Assembly (NCBI RefSeq): GCF_001418225.1
Contig: NZ_LIPT01000006.1
Coordinates: 124,001-188,000 of the forward strand
Reading direction: 5' to 3'
DNA from: Pannonibacter indicus
GTDB taxonomy: Bacteria; Pseudomonadota; Alphaproteobacteria; Rhizobiales; Stappiaceae
DNA length: 64,000 nucleotides
Shown: positions 1 to 8,119 of the stretch, one piece after another
Layout: the number at the start of each line of letters is the position of its first letter
Numbering within the stretch: position 1 is the first letter of the stretch
Program-made: the position numbers and the translations under genes
Notes under the pieces: generated by a model
What the model saw: only the letters and a program-made list of their open reading frames with translations
Database searches by the model: none
What the model was told of the DNA's origin: nothing

Positions 1-287
1 CATCATTAAACCAAACAAAACGCACGAAGATCAGTTTTATCGGCAAAGAAAACCTTTTGGAAACCACTCCAATCCTAATGTCGGAAAGCTGATTGTCAGG
101 TTGTGCGTCGTCAGCGATTGCAGACGGAAGGAAGTGGCACTGCGACCCGCTACTTCCTTCCGGCCCGCAGCACTCTTCCCCCCATCTTTGAAATGCAGAC
201 CGGGACAAGATGTCCGGCTATGCAACTCTGTGCTTTGCGCCCGGCCCGGTGAGGGCTAAAAGAGGCGCGGGGCGCAGGAGGTTGGAC

Positions 288-1133
288 ATGGCACTGCGAT
301 TGACATCGAGACTTGCAGGAGCGCTCATCCTGACGGCCTTGGCATTGCTGCCGCAGGGCTCAGGCGGCGCCTTTGCACAGACGGCGGCCCCGCAAGGCAC
401 ATTCGATCAGATCACCGCACAGAATGGCTGCCCCGGCTGCGACCTGAAGCTGGAAAGCCTGCGCACATTGAAACTGGACATGCCGGATTTCACCGGCGTC
501 AACCTGCGCGAGGCCGATCTGAAGGAAGCCATTCTCACCGGCGCCAGGCTCGCTGGCGCCGACCTGCGCCGCACGGAACTGGAGCGAGCCATTCTCGATG
601 GGGCGGACATGACCCGCAGTTCCATGCGCGGCGTGGATCTGGAGAAGGCCTCCCTGATCAAGGCAAGGCTGTCCGGCTCAGACATGCGGGACGCGGATCT
701 GAATGACGCGGTGCTGACCAGCGCCAAGCTGGACAACACGGATCTGCGCAACGCCAAACTGACCCGCAGCATAGCCATCGGCGCCAATTTCTCCGGCAGC
801 AAGATGGACGGAGCAAGTCTGGAACGGGCGGACCTGAGCAGTGCCATGCTGGACAATGCCCGCCTGCCCTATGCCGGCCTCGACCGGATCATCGCGGTGG
901 ATGCCAGTTTCCGCAATGCGGACCTCAGCGGCACCCGCATCACCAGCGGCGACCTCACCGATGCCGACCTCTCGGGCGCCAACATGACCGGCGCACTGCT
1001 GCGCAACACCCGCCTGCCCGGCGCAAAGCTGAAGGATGTGCGCGGGCTTGACCCCAAGCGCATGATCAACCTGTGCGGCGACGCGCGCACCGAATTGCCT
1101 GCCGGCTTCGAGCCGCTGAAGCCTTGCTCGTGA
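288..1133 (+). CDS. Exported pentapeptide-repeat protein
   Basis: This 281-residue protein consists almost wholly of pentapeptide repeats of the A(D/N)Lxx kind, from about residue 55 to 260, so it should fold as a right-handed quadrilateral beta-helix. The first 31 residues look like a signal peptide: basic start, hydrophobic core and a cleavage site near AFAQ, so the mature protein is probably periplasmic. A CPGC pair lies just before the repeats. The ATG at 288 is chosen because a strong AGGAGG-like site ends six bases before it and because it yields the signal peptide; an in-frame codon at 210 has neither. A bidirectional terminator follows. The biological role of such periplasmic repeat proteins is not known to me. 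Confidence 0.85.
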   Translation: MALRLTSRLAGALILTALALLPQGSGGAFAQTAAPQGTFDQITAQNGCPGCDLKLESLRTLKLDMPDFTGVNLREADLKEAILTGARLAGADLRRTELERAILDGADMTRSSMRGVDLEKASLIKARLSGSDMRDADLNDAVLTSAKLDNTDLRNAKLTRSIAIGANFSGSKMDGASLERADLSSAMLDNARLPYAGLDRIIAVDASFRNADLSGTRITSGDLTDADLSGANMTGALLRNTRLPGAKLKDVRGLDPKRMINLCGDARTELPAGFEPLKPCS

Positions 1134-1150
1134 GTGGCAGGGATAGAATC

Positions 1151-1181
1151 AAAAGGGCCGCCCCACCGGACGGCCCTTTTT
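1151..1181. terminator. Bidirectional intrinsic terminator
   Basis: A ten-base stem (AAAAGGGCCG and CGGCCCTTTT) closes a ten-base loop, with a T run on the plus side and a shorter T run on the minus side. It lies between the convergent pentapeptide gene and mipA and can end both transcripts. Confidence 0.8.
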
Positions 1182-1206
1182 CATGTCTGTCAACCGGTAA
1201 CGCGGC

Positions 1207-2010
1207 TCAGAACGCGTCGAAGGAGAAGCGGTAGGTCACGCCGGTGCCGATGGTGTACTGATTGCGGCTGCCGCGGTTGCGGACGATCGGGCTGCGGGCC
1301 GCATCGCCGATCAGCCGGTCATAACCGCCTTCCACATGCAGCTTCACCTGATCCGTCAGATCATAGCTGGCGCGGGACGCAACGCCGATGCTCTTGAAAC
1401 CGCCGCTGGCGCGGAACTCGTTGAGCCCGCTGGCCTGGGCCTCAGACGGCGAAACGCTGAAGTAGGTGTCCATGTAGCGGCTGGAGGCAAAGCCGAGGCG
1501 CGGACCGGCGCTGAGTTCCAGCTTCGGCATCGGCTTCATGATCAGGTCAGCGCCGATCTGGCCGGTCTGCCCCTTGTGACCGTTGAAGCCCTGGCGCAGC
1601 TCGCCGAACACCCGGAACCCATCGCCCTGGAAACCGGCACCCAGCCCTGCTTCCAGTGCCCAGTCCACCTTGCGGGTGCCGCTCAGCCTGGACGTGTCGG
1701 ACGGCCGGCGCTGTCCGATGAAGTTGAAGGACGGGTAGAAATAGATGCCCGTGCGCGCCTGGCCGTCAGCCACCTGCCCCAGAATCGGCAGATAGAAGCG
1801 GCTGACGTAGATCAGCGGAACCGGTGACACCAGATAGGTATCCGCGCCATCATAACGCGGCTTGACCATGGCACCGACACCCAGATCCAGCACATACTGA
1901 TGGCCGGAGGTGCCGCTGGAGGAACCATAGGAATAATCCTGCGCGGCCGCCGGAAGGGAGGCACCGGCAAAAGCAGAGGTCAAGGCGAGGAGAGCGAACT
2001 TGCGCATCAT
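1207..2010 (-). CDS. mipA: MipA/OmpV family outer membrane protein
   Basis: This 267-residue protein begins with a clear signal peptide (MMRKFALLALTSAFAGASLPAAAQ), after which the sequence is rich in alternating aromatic and polar strands and ends in an aromatic residue near the C-terminus (FSFDAF), as expected for an outer membrane beta-barrel. The stretch beginning DLGVGAMVKPRYDGADTYLVSPVP matches the MipA/OmpV family. Members of this family act as scaffolds for murein hydrolases or as poorly defined outer membrane proteins, so the exact role here is open. It converges with the pentapeptide gene and has no obvious operon partner. Confidence 0.85.
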   Translation of the reverse strand: MMRKFALLALTSAFAGASLPAAAQDYSYGSSSGTSGHQYVLDLGVGAMVKPRYDGADTYLVSPVPLIYVSRFYLPILGQVADGQARTGIYFYPSFNFIGQRRPSDTSRLSGTRKVDWALEAGLGAGFQGDGFRVFGELRQGFNGHKGQTGQIGADLIMKPMPKLELSAGPRLGFASSRYMDTYFSVSPSEAQASGLNEFRASGGFKSIGVASRASYDLTDQVKLHVEGGYDRLIGDAARSPIVRNRGSRNQYTIGTGVTYRFSFDAF

Positions 2011-2150
2011 GGGTGGGGTCTGTCCTGAACGAACTACTGAATGGGACGGATCTTAAGGCAAATTGCGATAAAGAGTTTAACAAAAGGGTAATTTTAACGA
2101 GCTGTTGCCAATGCGCACCGCACGGATTTGCAACCCGCTCTGCAGACATT

Positions 2151-2180
2151 AAAAAAGGCCGCCTTGCGGCAGCCTTTTTT
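2151..2180 (-). terminator. Terminator of the tRNA-Gly transcript
   Basis: Read on the minus strand, GGCUGCC pairs with GGCGGCC (one G-U pair) around a GCAA loop and is followed by six T. It lies just downstream of the second tRNA-Gly gene and is well placed to end that transcript. Confidence 0.8.
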
Positions 2181-2186
2181 CGAAAC

Positions 2187-2261
2187 TGGAGCGGGCGATG
2201 GGATTCGAACCCACGACCCCAACCTTGGCAAGGTTGTGCTCTACCCCTGAGCTACGCCCGC
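2187..2261 (-). tRNA. tRNA-Gly (anticodon GCC), copy 1
   Basis: The minus strand reads as a complete 75-base tRNA starting GCGGGCGTAGCTCAG and ending with encoded CCA. The anticodon loop CUUGCCAAG gives GCC, so it reads GGC and GGU glycine codons. It is identical to a second copy 66 bases away and is the downstream member of the pair. Confidence 0.97.
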
Positions 2262-2327
2262 ACAAATCCGGCAAGCCGGATGGGTATCCTCAATGACGCT
2301 GGACCAGATTGCCGATTGACCGGAAAC

Positions 2328-2402
2328 TGGAGCGGGCGATGGGATTCGAACCCACGACCCCAACCTTGGCAAGGTTGTGCTCTACCCCTGAGCTACGCCC
2401 GC
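2328..2402 (-). tRNA. tRNA-Gly (anticodon GCC), copy 2
   Basis: This is a second complete 75-base tRNA-Gly(GCC) gene, identical to copy 1 across the mature tRNA including CCA. A few bases beyond the CCA (GAAAC on the plus strand) are shared too. The two copies form a tandem pair on the minus strand and are probably processed from one precursor. Confidence 0.97.
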
Positions 2403-2661
2403 TTAAGCGCCGCAGAAAGCCGTCTTGCGAAGGCCCGCCGCTGAGGTGGGCTGTATATGAACCAAGCGGCCTGCGAATGCAACAGGCTTTTTTGACCCGG
2501 CTACGGCTTTTTCCGCCGTGTGGACGAGCTGTGGACAGAAGGCCGCAGCGCGCCCTTTGCCCGCTCCGCGGAAGCCTTGCCGCGCAAGACCCTGATCAGC
2601 TAGAAGCATGGAAAGAGAGCGATTTTGCGGCCCCAGCGGCGGGCGGGAAGCGGGAGACGGC

Positions 2662-3183
2662 ATGATGGCAACACGCAGCGAGCTGCTGGCATTTCTGGAT
2701 GATCTTGGGCTTGAAACCAGCACCACGGATCACCGGCCGGTGTTCACGGTGGCGGAATCCGAAGACGTGCATGCCATGATCCCCGGCGCCCACACGCGCA
2801 ACCTCTTCCTGAAGGACAAGAAGGGCCGCATCTTTCTGGTGGTGGTGCTGCATGATGCCACGGTGGATCTGAAGCAGATCCACACGCTGATCGGCGGACA
2901 GGGCCGCGTCTCCTTCGGCAATGCTGACCAGCTGATGGAATGCCTTGGCGTGGTGCCGGGCTCCGTCACGCCCTTTGGCCTCTACAACGACCGGGAAGCG
3001 CAGCGCGTGACGCCCATTTTCGACGCGGCGATGATGCAGCACGAGGTGCTGAACTTCCACCCGCTGTCGAACGACGCCACCACCACCATTTCCCGCGACG
3101 GCCTGCTGGCATTTGCCCGCGCCTGCGGGCATGAGCCGCAGGTGCTGGCAGTCACGGAAGAGGCGAAGGCGCAGGGTTTGTAA
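2662..3183 (+). CDS. ProX-type aminoacyl-tRNA editing deacylase (YbaK/ProX family)
   Basis: This 173-residue protein matches the free-standing ProX family of prolyl-tRNA synthetase editing-domain homologues, which hydrolyse mischarged tRNA (Ala-tRNA-Pro and relatives) in the cytoplasm. Typical features are NLFLKDKKGRIFLVVV, the conserved lysines in that block, SFGNADQLMECLGVVPGSVTPFGL and the C-terminal HPLSNDATTTIS region, which together span the whole domain. The start at 2662 follows a GGGAG motif; an earlier in-frame ATG at 2608 would add 18 poorly conserved residues. It is a single gene between the tRNA-Gly pair and a thioredoxin-like gene. The substrate cannot be fixed from sequence alone. 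Confidence 0.85.
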   Translation: MMATRSELLAFLDDLGLETSTTDHRPVFTVAESEDVHAMIPGAHTRNLFLKDKKGRIFLVVVLHDATVDLKQIHTLIGGQGRVSFGNADQLMECLGVVPGSVTPFGLYNDREAQRVTPIFDAAMMQHEVLNFHPLSNDATTTISRDGLLAFARACGHEPQVLAVTEEAKAQGL

Positions 3184-3281
3184 TTCCCCCGCCGCCGCGC
3201 CATGTTAAAGACAAAGCAAACTCCAGACGGCTCACGCGCCATGCTGTTGAGCTGTCCTTGTGACGGCAAGGGAAGACGAAG

Positions 3282-4268
3282 ATGAACGGTGGAAACTTCA
3301 GCATGGGCGGTCAGTCTGGCGGCTCCTTTGGCGGCAGCTACGGCGGCTCCGGCTATGGCAGCCAGCAGGGCCAGTCTCATTCTCAGGCGGCAGGCGCAGA
3401 CAATCTGATCTTCGACGTCACCACCCCCACCTTTGCAAAGGCCGTTCTGGAGGCCTCGCGCAACCAGACGGTGCTGGTGGACTTCTGGGCCCCCTGGTGC
3501 GGCCCCTGCCGCCAGCTGACCCCGGCGCTGGAAGCCGCCGTTAAGGCCGCCAAGGGGGCCGTGCTGCTCGCCAAGATGAACATTGACGACCACCCGGAAG
3601 TGGCGGGCCAGCTCGGCATCCAGTCGATCCCGGCCGTCATTGCCTTCAAGAACGGCCAGCCGGTCGATGGCTTCATGGGCGCCCAGCCGGAAGGCCAGAT
3701 CAAGGCCTTCATCGAGCGCGTGGCAGGCCCTGCCCCCGCCTCGCCGGTGGACACCTATCTGGCCGAGGGAGAGACCCTGCTGGCGGCCAAGGATTACGGT
3801 CAGGCCGCCCAGATGTTCGGCGGTGTACTGCAGATGGACAGCGCCAACACCCGCGCCCTTGCCGGTCTTGCCCGCTGCTATCTGGGCGCCGGGGATCTGG
3901 CCCGCGCCCGGCAGGCGCTGGAGATGATCCCGGAAGACGCCCGCAAGGACGCGACTGTCATCGCCGCCTTTGCCGCACTGGATCTGGCCGAACAGGCCGG
4001 ACAGCTGGGCGATCTTGCCGGGCTGCAGGCGAAGGTGGAGGCAAACCCCGGCGACCATCAGGCCCGCTTCGATCTGGCGCTGGCGCTGAACGGGCGCGGC
4101 GACCATCAGGGTGCCGTCGATCAGCTGATCGGCATCATCCGCCGTGACCGCAGCTGGAATGAGGACGGCGCGCGCAAGCAGCTGCTGCAGTTCTTCGAGG
4201 CCTGGGGCCCGAAGGAGCCGGCCACCAATTATGGCCGCCGCAAGCTGTCGTCAGTGCTGTTCTCCTGA
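3282..4268 (+). CDS. cnoX: Thioredoxin-TPR co-chaperone (CnoX/YbbN-like)
   Basis: The 328-residue protein has three parts. Residues 1 to about 43 are an unusual Gly/Ser/Gln-rich low-complexity tail. Residues 45 to 150 form a thioredoxin domain with an intact WCGPC redox site. The rest, to the C-terminus, is tetratricopeptide-like helices (repeated AxxALxxIP and ARFDLALALNGRGDHQGAVDQL). This layout fits CnoX/YbbN, a cytoplasmic holdase that hands clients to GroEL and DnaK under oxidative stress. E. coli YbbN lacks one of the redox cysteines, whereas here both are present, as in the alphaproteobacterial form. It ends 59 bases before the Lon-domain gene and is probably co-transcribed with it and with the Trm112 gene. 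Confidence 0.88.
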   Translation: MNGGNFSMGGQSGGSFGGSYGGSGYGSQQGQSHSQAAGADNLIFDVTTPTFAKAVLEASRNQTVLVDFWAPWCGPCRQLTPALEAAVKAAKGAVLLAKMNIDDHPEVAGQLGIQSIPAVIAFKNGQPVDGFMGAQPEGQIKAFIERVAGPAPASPVDTYLAEGETLLAAKDYGQAAQMFGGVLQMDSANTRALAGLARCYLGAGDLARARQALEMIPEDARKDATVIAAFAALDLAEQAGQLGDLAGLQAKVEANPGDHQARFDLALALNGRGDHQGAVDQLIGIIRRDRSWNEDGARKQLLQFFEAWGPKEPATNYGRRKLSSVLFS

Positions 4269-4327
4269 CCTATATGTCCCTTGGCGGGCATTTGTCCGCC
4301 CAGGGACAATCCATGCGAGGTGACACG

Positions 4328-5005
4328 ATGAAGGCGGGAAACGCGAGCTACACGAGTATCAAGGACCTGCCCGCGACGCTGCCCGTCTTTCCGCTGCCCG
4401 GTGCCCTGCTGCTGCCGCGCACCCAGCTGCCGCTGAACATCTTCGAGCCGCGCTATCTGGCCATGGTGGATGCGGCCCTGGCCGGCCAGCGGCTCATCGG
4501 CATGGTGCAGCCATCCATCACTGACATGCAGAATGGATCAAAGCCCGCGCTGTGCCGCGTCGGCTGCGCCGGGCGGATCACGTCGTTTCAGGAAAGCGGC
4601 GACGGCCGTTACCTGATCTCGCTTCAGGGGGTCGCCCGCTTCCGCATCACCGAAGAGCTTCCGGCGATGACGCCCTTCCGGCAGGTGGCCTGTGACTTCA
4701 TGCCCTATCTGCCCGATCTGGAGACCGGCCGCGGCGAAGGTGACGTGGACCGGGAAGGCCTTCTGCGTGCCTTCCGCGCCTATCTCGACGCCCATGACAT
4801 GGAAGCGGACTGGGACAGTGTGGAACGGGCCGAAACGGAAGTGCTCGTCAACGCCCTGTGCATGATGAGCCCCTACGGCCCGGCGGAGAAACAGGCCATG
4901 CTGGAAGCCGCCGACCTCAAGACCCGCGCCGAAACGCTGGTCGCCATCACCGAGATTGACCTGGCGCGCAGCTCAGGCCATGAGGGGGGCCCGCCCCTTC
5001 AATAA
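4328..5005 (+). CDS. LON peptidase N-terminal-domain protein
   Basis: This 225-residue protein contains only the Lon substrate-binding (N) domain. It opens with the hallmark LPVFPLPGALLLPRTQLPLNIFEPRYLAM and continues to a helical end, with no AAA or protease domain. Stand-alone Lon-N proteins are common in alphaproteobacteria, but their function is unsettled. The start at 4328 follows GCGAGGTG; the earlier ATG codons at 4274 and 4313 are less well spaced. It sits between cnoX and the Trm112 gene in the same direction with short gaps, so the three probably form one unit concerned with protein quality control and tRNA modification. Confidence 0.85.
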   Translation: MKAGNASYTSIKDLPATLPVFPLPGALLLPRTQLPLNIFEPRYLAMVDAALAGQRLIGMVQPSITDMQNGSKPALCRVGCAGRITSFQESGDGRYLISLQGVARFRITEELPAMTPFRQVACDFMPYLPDLETGRGEGDVDREGLLRAFRAYLDAHDMEADWDSVERAETEVLVNALCMMSPYGPAEKQAMLEAADLKTRAETLVAITEIDLARSSGHEGGPPLQ

Positions 5006-5029
5006 GACCCGAAAGACCGGAACGCCCAG

Positions 5030-5233
5030 ATGACGGAAACCGCCGCTTCACACAGTGCCAGACAGATCGACCGCAAGATGCTGGAGCTTCTTGTCTGCCC
5101 GTTGACCAAGACGACGCTGGAATATGATGCCAATGCGCAGGAACTGATCTCCCGCGCCGCCAAGCTGGCCTATCCGATCAAGGACGGCATCCCGGTCATG
5201 CTGCCGGACGAAGCGCGCAAGATCGAAGACTGA
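5030..5233 (+). CDS. Trm112 family small protein (UPF0434/YcaR-like)
   Basis: This 67-residue protein has the core [16 protein letters not shown] and the C-terminal [18 protein letters not shown] that define the Trm112/YcaR family. Eukaryotic and archaeal Trm112 proteins activate methyltransferases; the bacterial homologues are small, mostly uncharacterised proteins that keep only part of the zinc site. Here a single Cys is visible in the first strand. It follows the Lon-N gene by 24 bases and converges with yggU. A repeat copy (5255-5319) begins just past its stop. Confidence 0.88.
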   Translation: MTETAASHSARQIDRKMLELLVCPLTKTTLEYDANAQELISRAAKLAYPIKDGIPVMLPDEARKIED

Positions 5234-5254
5234 TCAAGGCTCAGCGAAAGCATC

Positions 5255-5319
5255 ATGCCAAGGCATCTGAGATGCTGACGCATCACGCCTTGAAATTGCT
5301 CAGGCGCCGCACGGGCTTA
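5255..5319 (-). repeat. Stop-codon-linked intergenic repeat, copy A (shortened)
   Basis: Read on the minus strand this copy starts at the TAA stop of yggU, then gives the core AAGCCCGTGCGGCGC, CAAGGCGTGATGCGTCAGCAT and a CCTTGG end. It lacks the variable hairpin segment of the longer copies. It shares the core with copies at 18001, 41957, 47731 and 48541. Confidence 0.8.
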
Positions 5320-5640
5320 ACCACCACATACCGCCTCAAGTGCGGCCATCAGCGTGTCCGGCTCGCCGGTCACATGCAGCGTCTTGATGCGGGCGGTGGA
5401 GCCTGCCGCGAGGTATACGGCGGATTTGGGCAGGCCAAGGGTTTTGGCCATCAGCACCTCAAGCGCCGCATTGGCCGCGCCCTTTTCCGGCACGGCCCGC
5501 ACACGTGCCGCCAGCACCTGGCGGCCATCGGACAGGGCGGACAGGCCATCCACACGGTCATGACCAGAACGCGGTGTCAGGCGCACATCGATGCTGACCC
5601 CGCCTTTGACCGGACGCCAGGGCCTATCCGGCCCCGTCAT
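5317..5640 (-). CDS. yggU: DUF167/YggU family protein
   Basis: This 107-residue protein shows the conserved UPF0235 pattern: VSIDVRLTPRSGHDRV, the block VRAVPEKGAANAALEVLMAKTLGLP, and AAGSTARIKTLHVTG. The family is cytoplasmic and structurally known, but its function is not established. The start codon overlaps the stop of yggT in a TGATG arrangement, so the two are translationally coupled, a pairing that is widespread in proteobacteria. The TAA stop lies at the edge of an intergenic repeat (copy A), so this repeat may have supplied or trimmed the gene's end. Confidence 0.88.
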   Translation of the reverse strand: MTGPDRPWRPVKGGVSIDVRLTPRSGHDRVDGLSALSDGRQVLAARVRAVPEKGAANAALEVLMAKTLGLPKSAVYLAAGSTARIKTLHVTGEPDTLMAALEAVCGG

Positions 5641-5930
5641 CAGAAGACGGCGGGGTAGATGTAGCGGATGATGACGTTCTGCAGCAGGAAGATCAGCAGC
5701 AGCAGCACGATGGCCGAAAGGTCCAGCCCGCCGACCGAAGGCACCACGCGGCGGATCGGGCGCAGCAGCGGCTCGGTGAGGGCATAGAGCGTCTGGCCTA
5801 TGGTCGCCACGAACTGGTTGCTCATGTTCACCACATTGAAGGCATAGAGCCACGAGAAGATCGCGCTGGCGATGATCACGTAGGTATAAAGCTGAAGGAC
5901 CAGCATGAGCACGTCCAGAATTGCACGCAT
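5640..5930 (-). CDS. yggT: YggT family membrane protein
   Basis: This 96-residue protein has two hydrophobic segments, residues 5-30 and 68-92, separated by the family signature LTEPLLRPIRRVVPSVGGLDLS. YggT proteins are inner-membrane proteins linked to osmotic tolerance and, in other phyla (YlmG/Ycf19), to membrane or division-site organisation; no biochemical activity is established. It is the first gene of a two-gene unit with yggU. The ATG at 5930 is preceded by a GCGGAA site. Confidence 0.9.
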   Translation of the reverse strand: MRAILDVLMLVLQLYTYVIIASAIFSWLYAFNVVNMSNQFVATIGQTLYALTEPLLRPIRRVVPSVGGLDLSAIVLLLLIFLLQNVIIRYIYPAVF

Positions 5931-6166
5931 AATGAGTTCCGCTTTGTGATGGCGTTCAGTTCTCCATGATGTAGCGGCGCACAGGTGCCGCCGCAAGGCA
6001 TCATGTTGAACAGGATTAAGTGACGGGCCTTTGCAGTCCCCCTGACCTGCACGCAGCGCCCCCAGGAGGGGCCATATCGCAGAGCAAGACACCACACCCG
6101 TTGGCTTTATGCCGGAAAGACAAGAAATTTGAGAGTCTTACTTCTCTGGCTGAGGCCTCCCGTTTC

Positions 6167-6199
6167 CCCTCCCCCTTGAGGGTAGGGGTGGGGGTCTTC
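6167..6199 (+). repeat. C-rich palindromic repeat, type 1, forward copy
   Basis: The core CCCCTCCCCCTTGAGGG is followed by TAGGGGTGGGGG. It is nearly the reverse complement of the copy at 6279-6312, so the pair could fold into one long hairpin with a loop of about 80 bases. Confidence 0.7.
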
Positions 6200-6278
6200 A
6201 CGCAGGAGCGGTGCTTGATTGATGCTCATCTTTACACAGAGCGCCTTCAACGAAAATACCCCGTGTTTTCAGCCTGTT

Positions 6279-6312
6279 ACCCCACCCCTCCCCTCAAGGG
6301 GGAGGGGGACAG
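6279..6312 (-). repeat. C-rich palindromic repeat, type 1, reverse copy
   Basis: Read on the minus strand it gives CCCCCTCCCCCTTGAGGG then GAGGGGTGGGG, matching the forward copy at 6167. Its CTCCCCCTTGAGGGG core is shared with the pair at 51882-52032. Confidence 0.7.
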
Positions 6313-6502
6313 ATAGGCCGTGCCGTTGAAACAACGGCTGCCAATTTGTGCCAAAGCCCTGGACGTCTTTCTGCGCGATGTGTTCATCCAATTGGATACG
6401 GGCGGGGCACGCGCCCGTCCCGCACCAGCTGGACGCGGCAGGGCGTAAAACCACGTGCTTGACAGATCTTCGGAGCCCCTCCTAAATTCCGCAACCTGCT
6501 CA

Positions 6503-6578
6503 GGGGCCGTAGCTCAGATGGGAGAGCGCTGCAATCGCACTGCAGAGGTCAGGGGTTCGATTCCCCTCGGCTCCACCA
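6503..6578 (+). tRNA. tRNA-Ala (anticodon CGC)
   Basis: A complete 76-base cloverleaf begins GGGGCCGTAGCTCAGATGGG and ends with encoded CCA. The anticodon loop AUCGCAC gives CGC, reading the GCG alanine codon. An IS5-type element begins about 30 bases past its 3' end. The tRNA is intact. Confidence 0.97.
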
Positions 6579-6610
6579 GCCCTCTCGTGTAGCACATGCA
6601 CTCCGCCCTG

Positions 6611-8119
6611 GCAGGGTGTTGAAAAGGGACGCTCGCGGCGGCTCGCAAACCATGATTCAGTAGCTCGGGAGAGGGTTGGGAGAACGAGACATGCGCGGCG
6701 TGGACGAGCAAACTGGCGAACTGTTCAGTTATGTGGACCTGGAGGCGCGTGTGCGTCGCGATCATCCGCTGCGAGCGATACGGACGATCGTGAACGAAGC
6801 GCTTGGGGCGCAGGAGCGGGAATTCGCGGCGCTCTGCTCGTTGATCGGGCGGCGGCCGGTCCCGCCCGAGAAGTTGCTGCGGGCGATGCTGCTTCAGGCA
6901 TTCCACTCAATCCGCTCGGAGCGGCTCTTGATGGAGCGGCTGGAATACGACCTTCTGTTCCGCTGGTTCGTGAGCATCGGCGTCGATGACGCGGCACGGG
7001 ACCACTCCACATTCTCCAAGAACCGCGACCGGCTGCTGGCAGGCGGCATTGCCGCGAATTTCTGGCGGCGGTGCTGGCCCAGCCCCGGATCAAGCGGCTT
7101 CTGTCGAGCGATCACGTCTCGGTGGACGGCACACTGATCGAGGCCTGGGCGTCGATGAAGAGCGTGAGGCCGAAAGATGGCCCGGACAATCCTCCGGCCG
7201 AGGGCGGCGGACGCAATGCCGAAGCCGACTTCCACGGCCAGAAGCGGACGAATGACACGCATGCCTCGACCACCGGCCCGCAGGCATGGCTCTACAAGAA
7301 GGGCAAAGGCAAGGAGGCGAAGCTTTGCTTCATGGGGCATGGACTGATGGAGAACCGTCACGGTCTTCTGGTCGATGCCTGCCTGACGCCGGCCGGCGGT
7401 TATGCCGGGCGGGTGGCGGCGCTGCACATGATCGAGCCCTTGGCCGACCGGCCTCGCAGGATCACGCTCGGCGCCGGCAAGGGTTACGATACGGAGGACT
7501 TCGTCAACGAATTGCGCTCGATGAAGGTGACGCAGCATGTGGCGCAAAACACCAGCAGCCACCGTTCGGCGATCGACGGCCGTACAAAGCGCCACGGCAG
7601 CTATGCCGTAAGTCAGCGTATCCGTAAGCGCATCGAAGAAGCATTCGGCTGGATCAAGACGGTCGCCTGTCAGGACATGACGAAATTCCGCGGCCGGGAT
7701 CGCGCCGGATGGGCATTTACCTGCGCAGCAGCCGCCTACAATCTGGTGCGGCTGCCAAAGCTCATGGCGGCGTCGGCATGAGCGCCGCCTCGGGCTGCCG
7801 CCTGATGGGCCGATGGCGGATCGTCGAGGCCGACATTTGGGATCGCGGCCATCTCGACCTGGTCGAGCCCGCAATGATCACGATCGGCGCCAATGGTCAC
7901 GGCGAAATCGCCTTCGGCGCGCTGCAGGCGGGCCCCGATCTCGGCGACAGCCAGTCCATCGTCCACTTCACGTGGGCCGGATATGAAGAAATGGACGAGG
8001 TCTCCGGCGACGGCCACGCCGAATTGCTCGACGATGGCACCATCGAGATCACCTTCGCATATCACAACGGCGACGAGGCTATCCTCAAGGCTAGACGAAA
8101 GACTTCTTCAACAGCCTGC
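6611..8119 (+). mobile_element. Decayed IS5-family insertion sequence with a passenger gene
   Basis: The element is about 1509 bp and is bounded by imperfect inverted ends: GCAGGGTGTTGAAAAGGGAC on the left and, read inward from the right, GCAGGCTGTTGAAGAAGTC. Inside are a frameshifted IS5-type transposase (6691-7781) and a second small gene (7778-8122) in the same direction. CTGG precedes the left end and CTAG is formed across the right end, which may be a mutated target duplication, since IS5-group elements favour YTAR targets. It has landed 30 bases past tRNA-Ala. Boundaries are inferred from the inverted ends only. Confidence 0.8.
6691..7781 (+). pseudogene. IS5 family transposase, frameshifted
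   Basis: The first 124 codons give an intact IS5 N-terminus (GELFSYVDLEARVRRDHPLR, LFRWFVSIGVDD, HSTFSKNRDRLL). At about 7060-7064 one base appears to be missing: the frame 1 product runs into nonsense, while the protein resumes in the -1 frame as LAAVLAQPRIKRLLSSDH and continues through the first catalytic Asp (SVDGTLIEAW) to IEEAFGWIK with its Glu. No slippery heptamer is visible at the junction, so this looks like a mutation, not programmed frameshifting. The second catalytic Asp block, usually ADKAYD in relatives, reads AGKGYD here, so a catalytic residue seems lost too. The element is therefore probably unable to move itself. Confidence 0.85.

Larger units (their letters stand above)
5931..6502. 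other. Intergenic region with a pair of inverted C-rich palindromes
   Basis: No convincing gene is seen between yggT and tRNA-Ala. Two related GC-rich palindromes occupy 6167-6199 and 6279-6312 in opposite orientation. The last 60 bases before the tRNA should hold its promoter: TTGACA at about 6461 is a fair -35, but I see no strong -10. Confidence 0.5.

Noticed and set aside
37-225. A 62-codon minus-strand open frame at the window start
   Set aside because: No similarity, no ribosome site, and it overlaps the upstream region of the pentapeptide gene.
2013-2444. Open frames across the tRNA-Gly pair with repeated RWDSNPRPQPWQGCALPLSYA
   Set aside because: This is the well-known false translation of antisense tRNA genes.
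7055-7070. Programmed -1 frameshifting in the IS transposase
   Set aside because: There is no X-XXY-YYZ heptamer or following stem at the junction, and the catalytic Asp block is also altered, so a plain mutation is more likely.
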